A stretch of 64,000 bases of DNA, from positions 315,001 through 379,000 of the forward strand of contig OY848924.1 of assembly GCA_963693285.1 (NCBI GenBank), written 5' to 3'. A program made the translations under genes and the position numbers. The notes under the pieces were generated by a model that was not told the origin of the DNA, did not search any database, and worked only from the letters and a program-made list of their open reading frames with translations. The stretch is from Xestospongia muta. Taxonomy: Eukaryota > Porifera > Demospongiae > Haplosclerida > Petrosiidae. Positions 50,675 through 63,013 of this stretch are shown here, piece after piece; the first letter of the stretch is position 1; every line of letters begins with the position of its first letter.

Positions 50675-52175
50675 ATGGTTGTTGGTCAAGTAAAGAAAGC
50701 AGACGACTATGAACGAATATGTTTATTAGTATAATTCTTTGTTATGTGTCATTGTGTGTTGTTAATAGATATTACGAGAACCATATGATTATATATGTCA
50801 AGTTAAAGGCAAGGAAGTTAGAGTGAAATTGATTGAGGTAATTGAACTATGTTAACACAGCTATATAACTTAGGTGATGTCATATTTTACTGTCTATAGT
50901 TAATATTAAGAGTGTATGTGGTGTGGATCAGTTTAATACACAAAGAATAGGACTGGTAGTTTTTGGGTTTAAATCAAATATAAGTGAATCTTACCTACCA
51001 AATCTATTTTTGTTCTAATGTTTAAAGATTAGGGTCTAAGGTATGTAGTATTAATTTCCCATTAAAGTACATTATCTGTTACTGACACTCTAGACATGAC
51101 CTTTAATGATACAATAAACTTGATATGGTAGCAGCTTATCTTGTGTACATGTCTTGTTCTCCCTCACTATGATTGCTCTAGTTTTAAGTTTAATAATGTA
51201 GGATTATGTTTAGTTGTCTTCCATGTGGTTTCTGTTTAACCACACCCCTATTTTAATTAGTACTAATTACATTCCTCAATCAGCTAATTAGATTAAGTGC
51301 GAATTGAAATTACTTACTATAACAAGTGTTACAATGTATTGTGATATTAATATGTGACATAAACCCTGGAGTCTATGATTTCTTGTTAATAACAATTTCT
51401 ATATTTTATTACAAGTTTACAATAATCTCTACAAGTGATAACAAGCAGGTCTTTAAAGTAAGTGATGATTTGTGTTTGACTGTTAAAGTTACATACATCA
51501 TGTCCTTTGATTGATTTCATCAATGTATACAATATTGGTATAGAACATTCTAGGTAGTACATACACATACTGTTATACTATCATGTTCACATATTCTAGT
51601 AGTATATGTATAGATTATACACTGAGGTTGAGGTAGATATGTGATTTATATACTGATAACTGTAGACCAGAGGTGTACATAGCTAATGAGACCAAGGTGT
51701 ATAATTGACTTGTATCATGTTGACCAATCAGATTGCTTCATTTCACTTCTTATATTAGATACACTGTGTCTGCTGCTCATAGTACATTTAGTATTTGAAT
51801 ATATGGATCAAGACTTAGATAGCTGTATTAGACACTCATTACCTAGAGGACTAGATGAACAAACAATTAAAGTAAGTAATGACAGGGGCAAAGGGAAAGA
51901 GGGTGAAAGAAATGTGTCTGTAATCACTTCAACTATTATTACAATTGTTGTCATCTAAGTTTCCTTTATACTAACCTGTAACCATTTTATATTTATCATT
52001 ATTTTATTCTCTCTTTAGAACTATTTACATCAGATACTTGTTGGAGTTAAATGGATACATTCTAATGACATTATCCATCATGACTTGAGCCACAAAATAT
52101 TCTTGTCAGTAGAGGTGTTGTCAAAATTGCTGACTTGGTCTCTCTAGAGGAATTGATGACAACTTTCAACACAGG
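50675..52175 (+). pseudogene. CDK4/6-like kinase pseudogene, copy 2 (further deleted)
   Basis: Same exons as copy 1 through the catalytic loop: MVVGQVKKADDYERI, LYDYICQVKGKEVRVKL, then LVFEYMDQDLDSCIRH with the Phe that copy 1 has changed to Ser, and NYLHQILVGVKWIHSND. It shares both single-base frameshifts of copy 1. The exons for the activation segment, APE-like motif and helix F region, and for PLFGSKRSGE, are missing because about 1.03 kb was lost; the junction is near 53030. It cannot encode a kinase. Confidence 0.8.
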
Positions 52176-53295
52176 TTAGCTATCATATGTACACCCTGTG
52201 TGCGTGTATGTGTGTGTGTGTGTGTGTGTGTTAAATTATTGTCCATGTTGTATATAACTATTAATAACTTATGTCTAACAGTATCCAACAATGTCTAACT
52301 AGTATTGACAAAACCTTCCAGTATTATTACACAGACACACATGTACATATCTCATGGATAGCAATATTAAGATAGTTCACTTTATTATGAAGTACTGTAA
52401 CACTGCAGTCTTTACAACTGATATATATGAAGAAAATGTCCTTTGCATACAATGAGATCTAGACGCTTCAAGCCTTTGTAAATTGTCCTAGTATAGAGGT
52501 GTCCTTAATATATAATGATGTGGTAATAATATACTTAAATATTGAACAAGTGTTCTATTGTTAGTCCTTATAAACCCAATATCTATAGATCTAGATTTTG
52601 TAGTAAGTTATTTTTAGTTGTTGTGATGAGCTTCTATCAATCTATCTTTTCCTTAACTGTTGTCAGTGTACTAGTTGACCTGTTAAAACTGTCAGCCACA
52701 GATCTATCTCAAACAGGACTAATGAGTTTTGTGTCTAGGTAGCAACTGTCAGTTTGAATAAGTACTAATAGTTAGAGGAAGAAGACCTTAGAAAGGGAGG
52801 TAGTAATTATTAGTCTGGTTACCTAGCTAGCCACATAAAGGAGATATAGGTTGGACTGTCATGATATTATCATAACTAATATTAGACTCAATATGGCTAT
52901 GAGAGTGAAATACATTGTATATAGTTGATATTGCTTGACAGGTTGCTCTATTAAACTACAACAGTTGTGAAACCTACATGTATTAGATGTAAATTGTATT
53001 TAGTCTTGTGGTTAATGATTGTTAACAGCTATTTCAGTAAGTAACAAAGTATAAATTGACAACTTGATGGATAGATAGATATTTGAAGATGTGTAGTAAT
53101 CACTTACAAACACACACACATTGACCAATGTTAACTTGATGTACTGATGTTACTAGGTGGATTACCACAGACACCTCACCTTAGTCACTGATGTATAATA
53201 TATTTCCTGAACTTCAATAGAACTCTAAAATACTGTTATGTGTACTATTGATATAAGAAGTCCATAGTCTCAAAGTATTTCATGATGATGTACTA

Positions 53296-53696
53296 CCGTA
53301 AGGGTACAAATTTTTGTAGGAGATTTAATTTCGCTGTATTCGTGGGTTGTTGTTTTAAGATGAAATTTAACTTTTATCCCACCCACACATAATCACATGA
53401 TAACGGCTACTGCAAAGGGATCATGTTGGTTACTTCTTTCTCTTTTACACTGAAGTACTTCTCTGTCAACTGGCTCCCAGATTTTCTTGTATATAATAAA
53501 TTTTATGGTACCCTCTCACCATGGATTCATAGTAATAGCTAGCTATGTTTTGCGAAAATCACGTTTATGTTCACAACATGTGTCTGATACCACACCCATT
53601 AATTAATACCTTACACCCAGTAAAAGGGAAATTTGAATAATAAAGCAACATTTAAAAATACAAACAAATAACCCTCGAAAATTAGTACCCTTATGG
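53296..53696. mobile_element. MITE family M4, copy 2
   Basis: Left end CCGTAAGGGTACAAATTTTT and right end AATTAGTACCCTTATGG, flanked by TA. Differences from copy 1 are scattered, as expected after duplication. Confidence 0.7.
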
Positions 53697-53958
53697 TATG
53701 TTCCATCATCCTTTGAAAGACTATATGTAGTAGGAAACACTTTGTGGATGACTCGAATGTTTAATTGTATTCATGACATAGTTAATTGTATTCACATGTA
53801 CACAAACTTCCAAATATGGTCATGAGCTGGGCAATAGTTTCTTCTTCCATAGTTATAAATTATTGTCTATGTAAACTGTGTTCAGTTATGTCCATGTAGG
53901 ATGTTTGATAATATAACATTGTTAGTTTATATATTACATGATCTCTTATTTACTATAG

Positions 53959-54251
53959 ATTAGTGAGTCAGAGACAACTGCTGACAAATTTGCTATCTCA
54001 TGTCAGAAATATCGTGATCCTATTCCTTTCTTTCATTTCAATCCTCAACTAATAGAGGGTGTGTCTCCTGGAGAGATTGATGACTGGAAAATAGTGGAAC
54101 TAATACTACAAACAAAACAATACTTAGCTAGTCAAGTTAGTACTATTTTATATATTCTAGTTATATGTCACTATTGTAGGATGTACAAGATAAACTTGAC
54201 CAACTAGTTCAATTCTTTAAACGTCTTGTTGATCAATCTACTCATCAATAA
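53959..54251 (+). CDS. Two conserved terminal exons of unknown family, copy 2
   Basis: Exons 53959-54135 and 54180-54251 repeat those at 21921-22213 with the frame intact. The last exon differs by one Leu-to-Phe change (QFFKRLVDQ). Sequence conservation is as high as, or higher than, in the surrounding introns, but by eye I cannot show selection. In this copy the preceding kinase exons are deleted, so if it is expressed it must be from another start. Confidence 0.45.
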
Positions 54252-54835
54252 AGACACTACATTAGATAACTACTCACTGCTATTAGTAAATGTGTTATAG
54301 ATAATTAATTATTGTGTGATATGAAATTAATTGGTCATTATGAAATGTTCACTTTTAAATTGTCTTATTGACTGTATGTGATCATACTTTTTGAGGATTG
54401 TAAAAGTTTCTTAATATATTATATCAAAAATAACAAGTATGAAATGCAAATACCTATACAATGTACTAGGTAAAGTGTTAATTAGATAGCAAAAAATGTA
54501 ATAAAGTGGAGAATTGAGGACTACATTCAAAGAACATTATTAACGTTGTTAATAGTCTTGTATTGTGTGTGTAACAGAAAAGGATTTGATATATAATGGA
54601 CACTAACAATTTTCAAAGTGGATTATTCTTGAAGTAGATGTACCTACGAAAATTATAACAGATTAATTGACTCATTATTCTGATGACTAATACATCAAAC
54701 TACAGTTTATAATACACAAACTATATCTATTGTATATCAAGAGAATACAACAGTCATTACAGGAGTCATGTACATAACTACTATAGACACAAAGTATTAC
54801 TTTATATGAAGTACTATAACAGTCATCTTTATAAC

Positions 54836-55610
54836 TTACCATATTATTATAGCAAAAATGGCTACAATGACTGACACTGCACACAAACCACCACAATAAT
54901 AATTATAAACTATATTAAAAAGAATAACATTATGTTATCAAATTATGAAACATACTTGTTTGTTCAACTTTTGCTTGATCATGAACATCAATATGTTGGT
55001 TTACATCAGGTACAGTACTGTTGTTTGACTCTATAGAGATAGAAAGCAAATAAATTAATTTTTAGATAATTTAAGTAGTCATTGATTACCAAGTACATGT
55101 ACAGTGAAAATAATTATTTATAATTTGATCAAATGGACATTGGAGGTATTGCTTCTATATATAGCAAATTATTATATCTTTGTTATTTCTATATTTGTTA
55201 ATAAAGTAATTTTTGTATAGTGCTTGAATGTCCATTCTTTAAAATGAGGTTTAATACTAAATTTCACAAGGATATTTGCTAAATACTTTATTCATCTCAT
55301 TTTAAGCAATCTGATTGGTCAATTATACACAACAATGGTAGATTAAATTATATATCACTGTTCCATCAGTTATTATAATAATAAACTTACCACTAACAGT
55401 GCTTTCGTCATCTTTGATGGACTTACCAACATTTTTACCAACATCTAAAGAATATAAATTACTATTATCAACACCTATGTTATCAAAGACATAAGCAATT
55501 AGTCATATAGTAATCATTGTATAATCATGTACAGGTTAAATGATATGGATAATGTAACTTACCATTAGTTTGATCATTACTCATGTCTTTGTCTCTTTGT
55601 ACCACACCTT
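54836..55610 (-). CDS. Alternative or relic membrane-anchored 3' end of gene C
   Basis: Four exons in consistent phase: 55563-55610 (EGVVQRDKDMSNDQTN), 55391-55444 (VGKNVGKSIKDDESTVS), 54956-55030 (SNNSTVPDVNQHIDVHDQAK) and 54836-54876, which reads MSVIVAIFAIIIW and stops. The first two are homologues of the linker microexons, the last a short hydrophobic C-terminus like that of gene B. They lie just after gene C's CARD stop at 56122. The phase-1 end of exon 56712-56781 could splice directly to 55610. Either this is an alternative ending or the remains of another paralogue. Confidence 0.5.
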
Positions 55611-56121
55611 CTATAAAATTGTAATATAACAATGATCATAGTATATACTAGTGTATATATAGTAAATATGAAATATTTGTTTGTGCAATTTTCATGTTAA
55701 ATATTTATATATTTAAAATTATTAGACAATTACTGAATTATGTTGTATATTGTTTTAATGACATATTGTAGTTATGTAATTGTGAATAACTTCACATTTT
55801 ATGTTATTGATATAATAATACAGGATTAATTTGTCATGTATTTTAACAATAAAAAGATTAACAAAAAACAGCAGCAACCATAACATAACAAACTAAGTGT
55901 CTAGACTCTCTGAGTTTTAAGTATATTCATTAACCAGCTATATTAAGGAAATATATGTAGGGACAAATATAAAAAGTAAAAAATGTAGGGGACTGGAGAC
56001 TAAGTAGGTGGAGTTAAGTCTGCAGTACATAGAAAGTAAAGACATTTGTCATATACAGTAGATTACTCAATTATAACATCATTAAAGACTCAGTTATACA
56101 AATATTAATTATCTAATATAA

Positions 56122-56453
56122 TTATAGTGTTGTATGATAAAATGTCTCACTTTCTAGTTGACTTTTCATTCTTGTACCAATGTCCTTTAACTCCTGGTTC
56201 TGCTTTAGAAGGAAATCACAAAGAGCTTTTAAAAACTCAATTCCTTTTTCTTGAACCTGTCGTCGTAGTTCAGTAACTACTTTGTCTGCTTTCTCATAAT
56301 CATAACCACTCATACTTTCTACATCTTCTTTAAAATTGTATGATATCAATCTAGTAGTAATGAGTCGATTAACAATGGGAAGGGGTTTAACTTCAATGGC
56401 ATCACAAATATCAGCAAAGTAATCCAGAAATATTTCAGATGGATCAATAGTGT
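56122..56453 (-). CDS. Gene C terminal CARD-like domain
   Basis: The last exon encodes TIDPSEIFLDYFADICDAIE, VKPLPIVNRLITTRLISYNF, KEDVESMSGYDYEKADKVV and GIEFLKALCDFLLKQNQELK, then stop. The pattern L-I-x3-LI-s, E-x-V, DYEKA-x-x-V, F-L-x-ALCDFL matches helices 2 to 6 of CARD domains, which recruit caspases or RIP-type partners. Length (about 109 residues) is right for one CARD. I cannot exclude another death-fold subtype. Confidence 0.65.
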
Positions 56454-59400
56454 CTATAAAATGTAACAATAAAAGGAAATATAACTGAATTAAAGAACAG
56501 TTAGTAAACAATGTAGAAGAGAAGTAGTTAATTGATATATCTTAATTTCTCATGATCTCAGTAATCAAATACAACTCTAAGTAGTCTATTTATCAACATA
56601 TATAAACTACTTATGTCAACTATAACAATCTAGACTATAAAATAACTCTATACAAACACAATCATCACATACATTATATGTAGTGTTTATTATTTAGGTG
56701 TCTTATATTACCTTGTTGTGTAGTATCACTAGGGAGAGTATCTGCTTTGTGTTCACTTGATAGTTCATTAGTAGAATGTTGCTATTGGATACAGGATATA
56801 AGTGATAATATATGAGGTGTAAAGTATTGTAGTATTACAATACACAAGATTGATGATGTAACTATTGTTTATATTATTGATAAGACTGGAGGTGAGGAAT
56901 TACAATGTAATTGTTAGTAGTAATTATTGTCACATAGTTAAACTATCAATCTATCTATGTCAAACTTAGGAATGCTTCTAAGAACCCACAACCACAAAGA
57001 TTGCTTCATGGGTGTGGCTACATATAGTGATATAACTGCTCAGTAGACTTAGTCACAGGACCAGACACCCTCTTGCTTAATGTGATAACTACTTTTTACA
57101 TCATGTTAAGCAATCACTGAGATCTGGTATCTTACCTATGAATATGTTAGATACCCTTTCTCACATTAAGCTATTGAGTATCTCGGCACTAATCTACTGA
57201 AAGAAGCTATTATGTTAATAGCTACTTACTGGCAAGAGGAATAACCCTTAATATTTTAACAAATTAAATTTGTTAATGATTATAATTAATACAATCTACT
57301 ATTAAGAGAATAGATAAATCATACCTGATGTTCTATTGATAAGTCCTCAGAAATAGAACCTTCAGTTGAGTCAGAAACACTTGATTTCTTAGGACATTCT
57401 ATAGAATATTGAGTAGAACAAAGTGACAATTATATGTTAATAGTTACATTGCTTTTCAATATAATAGTTATATAACATGTACATTAAAGCATATATAATA
57501 TGTGAACAGTTAGAGAAATAAGAAAAAATATAATATATTCAATATTTATTAGGAGGTATCTGTACTTTAAAACTGTATGTATACAATGATGTAATGAACC
57601 ATTTTTACCAATTATAGTAATTATAAACTTACCATTAACTCTGTGACTGTCCTCAGTAATAGACTCACTGACACTTTTATTAACACCTATATTATGAAGG
57701 ACATGAACAATTACCATTAGGAGTCACTGTATAATCATGTACAGGTTAAATGATATGGATAAAGTAACTTACCATCAGTTTGATTATCAAATGTGTTCTT
57801 GTCAGTTTGTGCCACACCTCCTATAAAATTGTAGTTACAACAATGAACATAGTATATACTAGTGTATATATGTACCATTGTTATCATGAGCTCTAGAGGA
57901 CTCTTCTCCAACATGTTCACTGTTACTACCTATAATAAAATATATGTACATAATTATAGCTTTATTATTTAAAATCTGTTCATTCTGATTTGTTTTGGTT
58001 TACCACAGATAAACATTCCAATTATCTCATAGTCAACATTTTATTGTCATATTCCATAACAATTAAAGATACTTGTAAAGCTATGACATCATGTCTCATA
58101 AAGTGATCTCCAATAGAATTGCCATGTGTGTACATTAACTACTCTTTAGTGATCATGGAATTATTACGTAACTAGTCTATATAATTATAGCAACTAAAGT
58201 TTGTATTGTCCACTTACTTTCAGTAATCTGTTGTACAGAATTTTCTTGTTTCAAGTACTCATATATTGTCATAGCTTGAGTTATGTTCTGAACAAGTGGT
58301 CCCTTTACGACATCTAAAATGGTCATCCAAGTGACAGGAGCACCTTCACCTTGACCATTCATGTCCAGCCACTTTTGAATAACGTGACCAAGTCTTGTTT
58401 TATTTTCCATGTTTTCATTAGCCAAACCTTGAAGGACATTATCACTCACTCCAAGACCATCTCCAATACTACGCCATGAAGCATCAACCTCAGCTAGTTG
58501 AATTAAAACTTCACGTCTTGTAGGTCTTTCCACTATAAGTACAATAAGATAAAGAACTGTTATATAAGATTGTCTAACATACATAATTTAGGGAAATGAC
58601 TGAATTCATCAGTTAAACTATCCTTTGTTAACATTGTCTCCTGACTACTACCTGTAATATAACAATATATAACAATTAATGAAAGTAATCAGATATAAAT
58701 GTAGTAGATATAAAAACATGAAAATTAAATAATAAATAAACTAAATTATTGAAAATATGATTTTTTCTTGACATGTAGACATACCTCCAACATTGTATGT
58801 AATAGATGATGACATCTTTTTGTCAGGTTTGGTAACAGGGTTAATAAAATCTGTAATAATAACTAAGTCATCTTTTATTGGTGGAGAAGGTAGACTCTAT
58901 GTAGAGAAGATAAAACAATTTCATAGACACACTGTTAAGATAAAGTCAATATAAACTTACCAAAGGATTACGTCCAGCAAAAATACTATATTTGTTGAGA
59001 TGTTCTCTTACAGAGAGGTGTGTAAAATCTGATGATGGATAGACGGTCATAATGTCCTTACATACTTCTTTTATACGTTGGACATAGTGATCTGGTAGTG
59101 GTAGATCTTTGTTGGTGTCAGTAAAGAGAGCTTTGGTCACAAGAGGGGCAATACAGAGGTATGGTTCCTTTTCACCGACGACTAAATGGACAGGAACACA
59201 TTCGTCTGTCGAAGAAGTAATGGTTTCTCTCGTTAGTACTCCTTTAGCAACATTTCTCAGAGCATAGAGTATACGATTTTTCTGTTTCTTTTCCATGACA
59301 TCCTTAACATCACCAGGTGGAATAATAAATTGTTTTGAAGTACATGGACATAATTCTTTTTTAAGTTTAAGTACTTCTTTGATGAGTGATGTACGGAGTT

Positions 59401-62400
59401 GATAACTTTTTATTAAACTGCTGTGAGACACTAAAACTGTAACACATCGGTTGTCTTCAGTAACCTCAACCATTACTTCAACGTTATTCTCATCTTTCCA
59501 ATAAATACCATTTTTCCACATAGTACAGACTCGATGTAATTCTTGGAACACTGCATTATCAGTAATATCATCAGTTCCCTCAGGAGGACATGAACAACAA
59601 GTATAAGCTAAGTGAAGAAGAAGAGTATGGAGAAAACGCATGGAGAGAAATTGATGTGATTCAGGACACCATAGGCACCAACCAAATCCATCTGTTGTTT
59701 CAAAGATTGAAGTGGGCTTATCTTGTGTAATAAGTGCAGGAAAAAATAAAAATTTCTCATCTTTACTAATAGTGAAGTCATCAGATGGTACATTGTTAGT
59801 GATACTAGAAACAGCATACGAGTCTATTTGATGACAAAATTGTAGACTTGTTAAGAAGCGAACCAGCATATCTGTGTTGTGTTTAGGAAAAAGGTTAGCT
59901 AGAGTAGAGACAGCCATTATACCAGTATTAGTGGCAACTGGTTTACACACACGAACAATGCTTTTATTAAATAAGACACCATTTACCTCAGTTAAGAGAG
60001 CCTTTTTGTCAATAATCACCCATGTGTTAGCCAGAAACAAAATGAGACCCTTACTTCCAAGAATGGTCAAAAATTCTAACACAATAGATCGATTGGTCAA
60101 AAGACATGGCTCATTTAGTTCCATTAACTTGGAACATAGCTCATCTAGGCTAATAGCAACCTCCTCCAGCTGTTGAAGGTAAGAATTTAGACAGTGGCAG
60201 TGGTAGCTCATCTTGTCATTTTCGTCCACAACAGTTTCACAGCTCTGTTTTAATTTCTCCATAAACATTTCTACACCTTTTCCTCCTGGTCGATGACAAT
60301 CTATTGGGAAAAATCCTTTGTAATTCTGAAACCGAACAGCCAGATTAGCTACATCATTTACAAAAGGTTGGAAGTCTTTTTCACTGGACAGTTCATCAAT
60401 GTGACTTCCAAGGACAAGTACTTGACTTGAGCTAATTAACTTCATGCTTACATTTTCAACAAAGTTAAACCAGAAAAGCAGGTCTTTCTTAATCGTCTCC
60501 TCATCGTCGGTAAGGTTGCTTAAAATTGCAAAGACAGCTGGTGACCTCAACAAGAGAGTTTCCAGTACTGCAGCATGGCTACTGTAATATTCTGCATGTC
60601 CGGCAAAATCGTAAATTACAACTTTTCCTATTTCCCGACTACGAACACTGTGGTACTCAATTCCAGTGGTTTGTAATACAACACCTTCAATACATTTTTC
60701 TGGACCAATATAATTATTGTTAGCACGATAAGAGATAACAGCAGCCAATGAACTTTTACCAGCTTCTGTCTTTCCACAGAGAAACAATTTAGAATATGAT
60801 TCTGTGAGGTAGTCTCTGTGACATTGTTTGAATGGTTGAAACAACTTCAGTAATCGAAATCTATTACTGCTAGATACATCTGGTGGAATACAATCCAATG
60901 GCATTTGTTGACGATTGTTTAGAGCTACTAGATGATCTGGATCTAGCTGGACATTATGTAAAAGGTAGTGTATGGTTTCTTCACTGCCACTTTGACAGGC
61001 TAAATGTAGTAGATTATCGCCAAACTAAAATTAAAAAAGTGAAAATATAAATAACAACTGTATTATTATAAGTAATATAATATATATTTCATGTGTAATA
61101 TGATGACAAATAAACAGATTAACTTGGTTATAATAATTTTGAAGAATACTTTGATATATAGTCATAAGAAAAAAGACTAAATATTTCAAAAGAAAGTCTT
61201 GTACATTATACAATGACAAGGAAGACTGACATAACAACTCCAAAGACAAAAAGTATGTACATATGTTAGAGATCATATCAAAGACTACCTCTTTAACTAG
61301 TTAATAAAGATTACCAATATTAGTCTGACATTGCCAACCCTTCCCTAAGAGATGAAGGGTCTGGGGACAAGTACATATAGGACTCATACAACAGGAATGA
61401 GGATGTAGGTAAAATATACATAGATGTGAGCATGTGTTAAGAGAGTGAAAATGCAAAATGGCTGTTATGGTATGTATTGGACGTAGTGATGATCTTTCAT
61501 ATAGAAGTACAGACTGTCTTTTACTAACTTATGCTACCTTGTATCACTCACTATGTGTCCATTAGATCATGTGAATATTTGTTTTATATAAAAATTAACA
61601 AAATGGCTTGTCCACATGTCAATGTACTTCCACCTCAAATTGTAGCCTCGTACCCAAGCGTTCTAGTAAAGAGTAGAACGCCTGGTTACTACTGCTTGCG
61701 CATGCGCGTAATTCGTAATTATGAAAACATTGACATCATAATTACTACTTTTTCAATTAAATGACGAATCGATGGGCTGGGTTTATAATGATGACGTTTT
61801 ATTCACTACATGAGTTTAAGCATGGCTAGTTGAGTTTGTTGGTTATGCAGTGATTTAGTGCAAAACAACTGGGTTTCTTGAATAAATTCTTTGATTGATG
61901 TTATCGTTTCGAGAGATCACGGTGTCTCTTTATACATTGTATTAAGTGCAAACATCAAATTGTGTCTTTAGAGAAATCTCTTGCAGTCTTAGAGGCATTC
62001 AAACAGCTGGTTCCTAGCTTCTTTAGAGCATACAGTAGACCAGCAGAAAAGTTTTATCAGTACTACAAGTATCCATCACAATTAATCTAACATTGAGGTA
62101 AAAGGAAGTTTGACGTCATAGTTGACGGAGGATTCCTAGAGTATACTATTTTCCAAGAAATCTCTGGAAATTAAACGCATGTGCAAACAGTAGTTACCAG
62201 GTGTTTAGCCTGGGTACAAGGATACCTCAAATTGGTGATCTATTTAGAATATATAAAGTTCCTAAGAATGCTATTACCCAATTATAGCAAAATCAACATA
62301 AAGTGTATTATAACAGAGGATCAAAAACTATTGAAGCCACAAACAGACAGGTAAATCACAAGAGTATGTGTATATATGTGGGAGGGCTAATAAAGGGAGT

Positions 62401-63013
62401 GGTTCTTGGTGTAACTTGAATATGATGACATCATCACAACATGACACATATTGATGTCATCATTATAGTACAAGTTACAAGTTACCAAGAAACACCCTAA
62501 AGCCTTAACCTTCTAAACTCAAAAATACTTAGCCATACATTCATATTACCATTATCAACACCGACATATAATGATGTCATCATTAATGTACAAGTTACAC
62601 CAAGAAACACACAATAAAGGTCACATAGAGCATGCTAAATTTTGTGTATTAATTATTCATGACTATTGATTAATTGATTATTAATAAATATTGTCATTGA
62701 TTGATATAATGACAACAGGTTATGTTTGACACATTGTAGACAAATATCAAAATTTTATTTTTGATTATTGTTCTTGGAACATCTTTTGCTAAAAGCATGT
62801 TATCAAAATATTGGACAGTCTGAATATGAGTGAGGTTGATATCAATATTGAAGACAATATTAATGTCATACTTCAAAGGAATAGCTCATAAATAACTATA
62901 ATATGACTTACATTATCTGTAGCATTTACGTCAGCTTGTCCCTCTTCAATTAATAACTTTAGAACATCAACATCACCCTCCCATGCTGCATAATGTGCTG
63001 CTGTTCTACCAAG
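56122..63013 (-). CDS. Gene C: ankyrin-Roc-COR-death-CARD protein (5' end off window)
   Basis: Visible exons are 62912-63013, 58961-61024, 58785-58896, 58583-58651, 58218-58532, 57876-57929, 57773-57820, 57633-57686, 57325-57398, 56712-56781 and 56122-56453. They total 1097 codons plus stop, all in one frame. Order: an ankyrin repeat, a ROCO core with another ankyrin repeat, two hinge exons, a death domain, linker microexons and a CARD-like domain. Further ankyrin exons and the start should lie beyond 64000. It resembles gene B up to the linker, then diverges, replacing the second GTPase-death-membrane part with a CARD. The role is probably as an adaptor-coupled GTPase in death-fold signalling; that is inference. 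Confidence 0.75.
56712..57929 (-). CDS. Gene C linker microexons
   Basis: Exons 57876-57929 (SNSEHVGEESSRAHDNN), 57773-57820 (GVAQTDKNTFDNQTD), 57633-57686 (VNKSVSESITEDSHRVN), 57325-57398 (ECPKKSSVSDSTEGSIS) and 56712-56781 (QHSTNELSSEHKADTLPS). They are polar, acidic and probably disordered. The second and third have direct homologues in gene B and in the tail at 55391-55610. The 57325 exon changes phase from 1 to 0 and 56712 restores phase 1. Confidence 0.65.
58218..58532 (-). CDS. Gene C death domain exon
   Basis: A 105-codon exon: ERPTRREVLIQLAEVDASWR, SIGDGLGVSDNVLQGLANEN, RLGHVIQKWLDMNGQGEGA and PVTWMTILDVVKGPLVQ. The W-x-x-IGDGLG and V-I-x-KW anchors and the VTW of the final helix define a death domain more canonical than either in gene B. 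It is entered and left in phase 1. Confidence 0.85.
58583..58896 (-). CDS. Gene C hinge exons between COR and death domain
   Basis: Exon 58785-58896 encodes SLPSPPIKDDLVIITDFINP and more. Exon 58583-58651 encodes SSQETMLTKDSLTDEFSHFP. Both are polar and without a recognisable fold. Gene B has a single, unrelated exon at this position. Confidence 0.6.
58961..61024 (-). CDS. Gene C ROCO core: ankyrin repeat, Roc GTPase and COR
   Basis: A single 688-codon exon that opens FGDNLLHLACQSGSEETIHY (ankyrin), then linker, then Roc: LFLCGKTEAGKSSLAAV (G1), VVIYDFAGHAEYYSSHAAVL (G3) and SQVLVLGSHIDEL (G4). COR follows with FFPALITQDKP and HQFLSMRFLHTLLLHLAY, ending FAGRNPL at the donor, the same last residues as in gene B. 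The single-exon structure and end points are identical to gene B's 30442-32514. The protein is well conserved around the P-loop and the DFAGH switch, so GTP binding is likely preserved. Confidence 0.88.
61643..62223. mobile_element. MITE-like element (family M6) with 11-bp target duplication
   Basis: Inserted in a gene C intron between two copies of ACCTCAAATTG (61632-61642 and 62224-62234). The ends are inverted repeats with CTCGTACCCAAGC at the left and CTTGTACCCAGGC reading inward from the right, then shared GGTTACTACTG...GCATGCG-type motifs. The paralogous gene A intron (about 4590) has the single, empty site. An 11-bp duplication fits Mutator-like mobilisation, although the ends differ from the MULE above. 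Confidence 0.75.
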
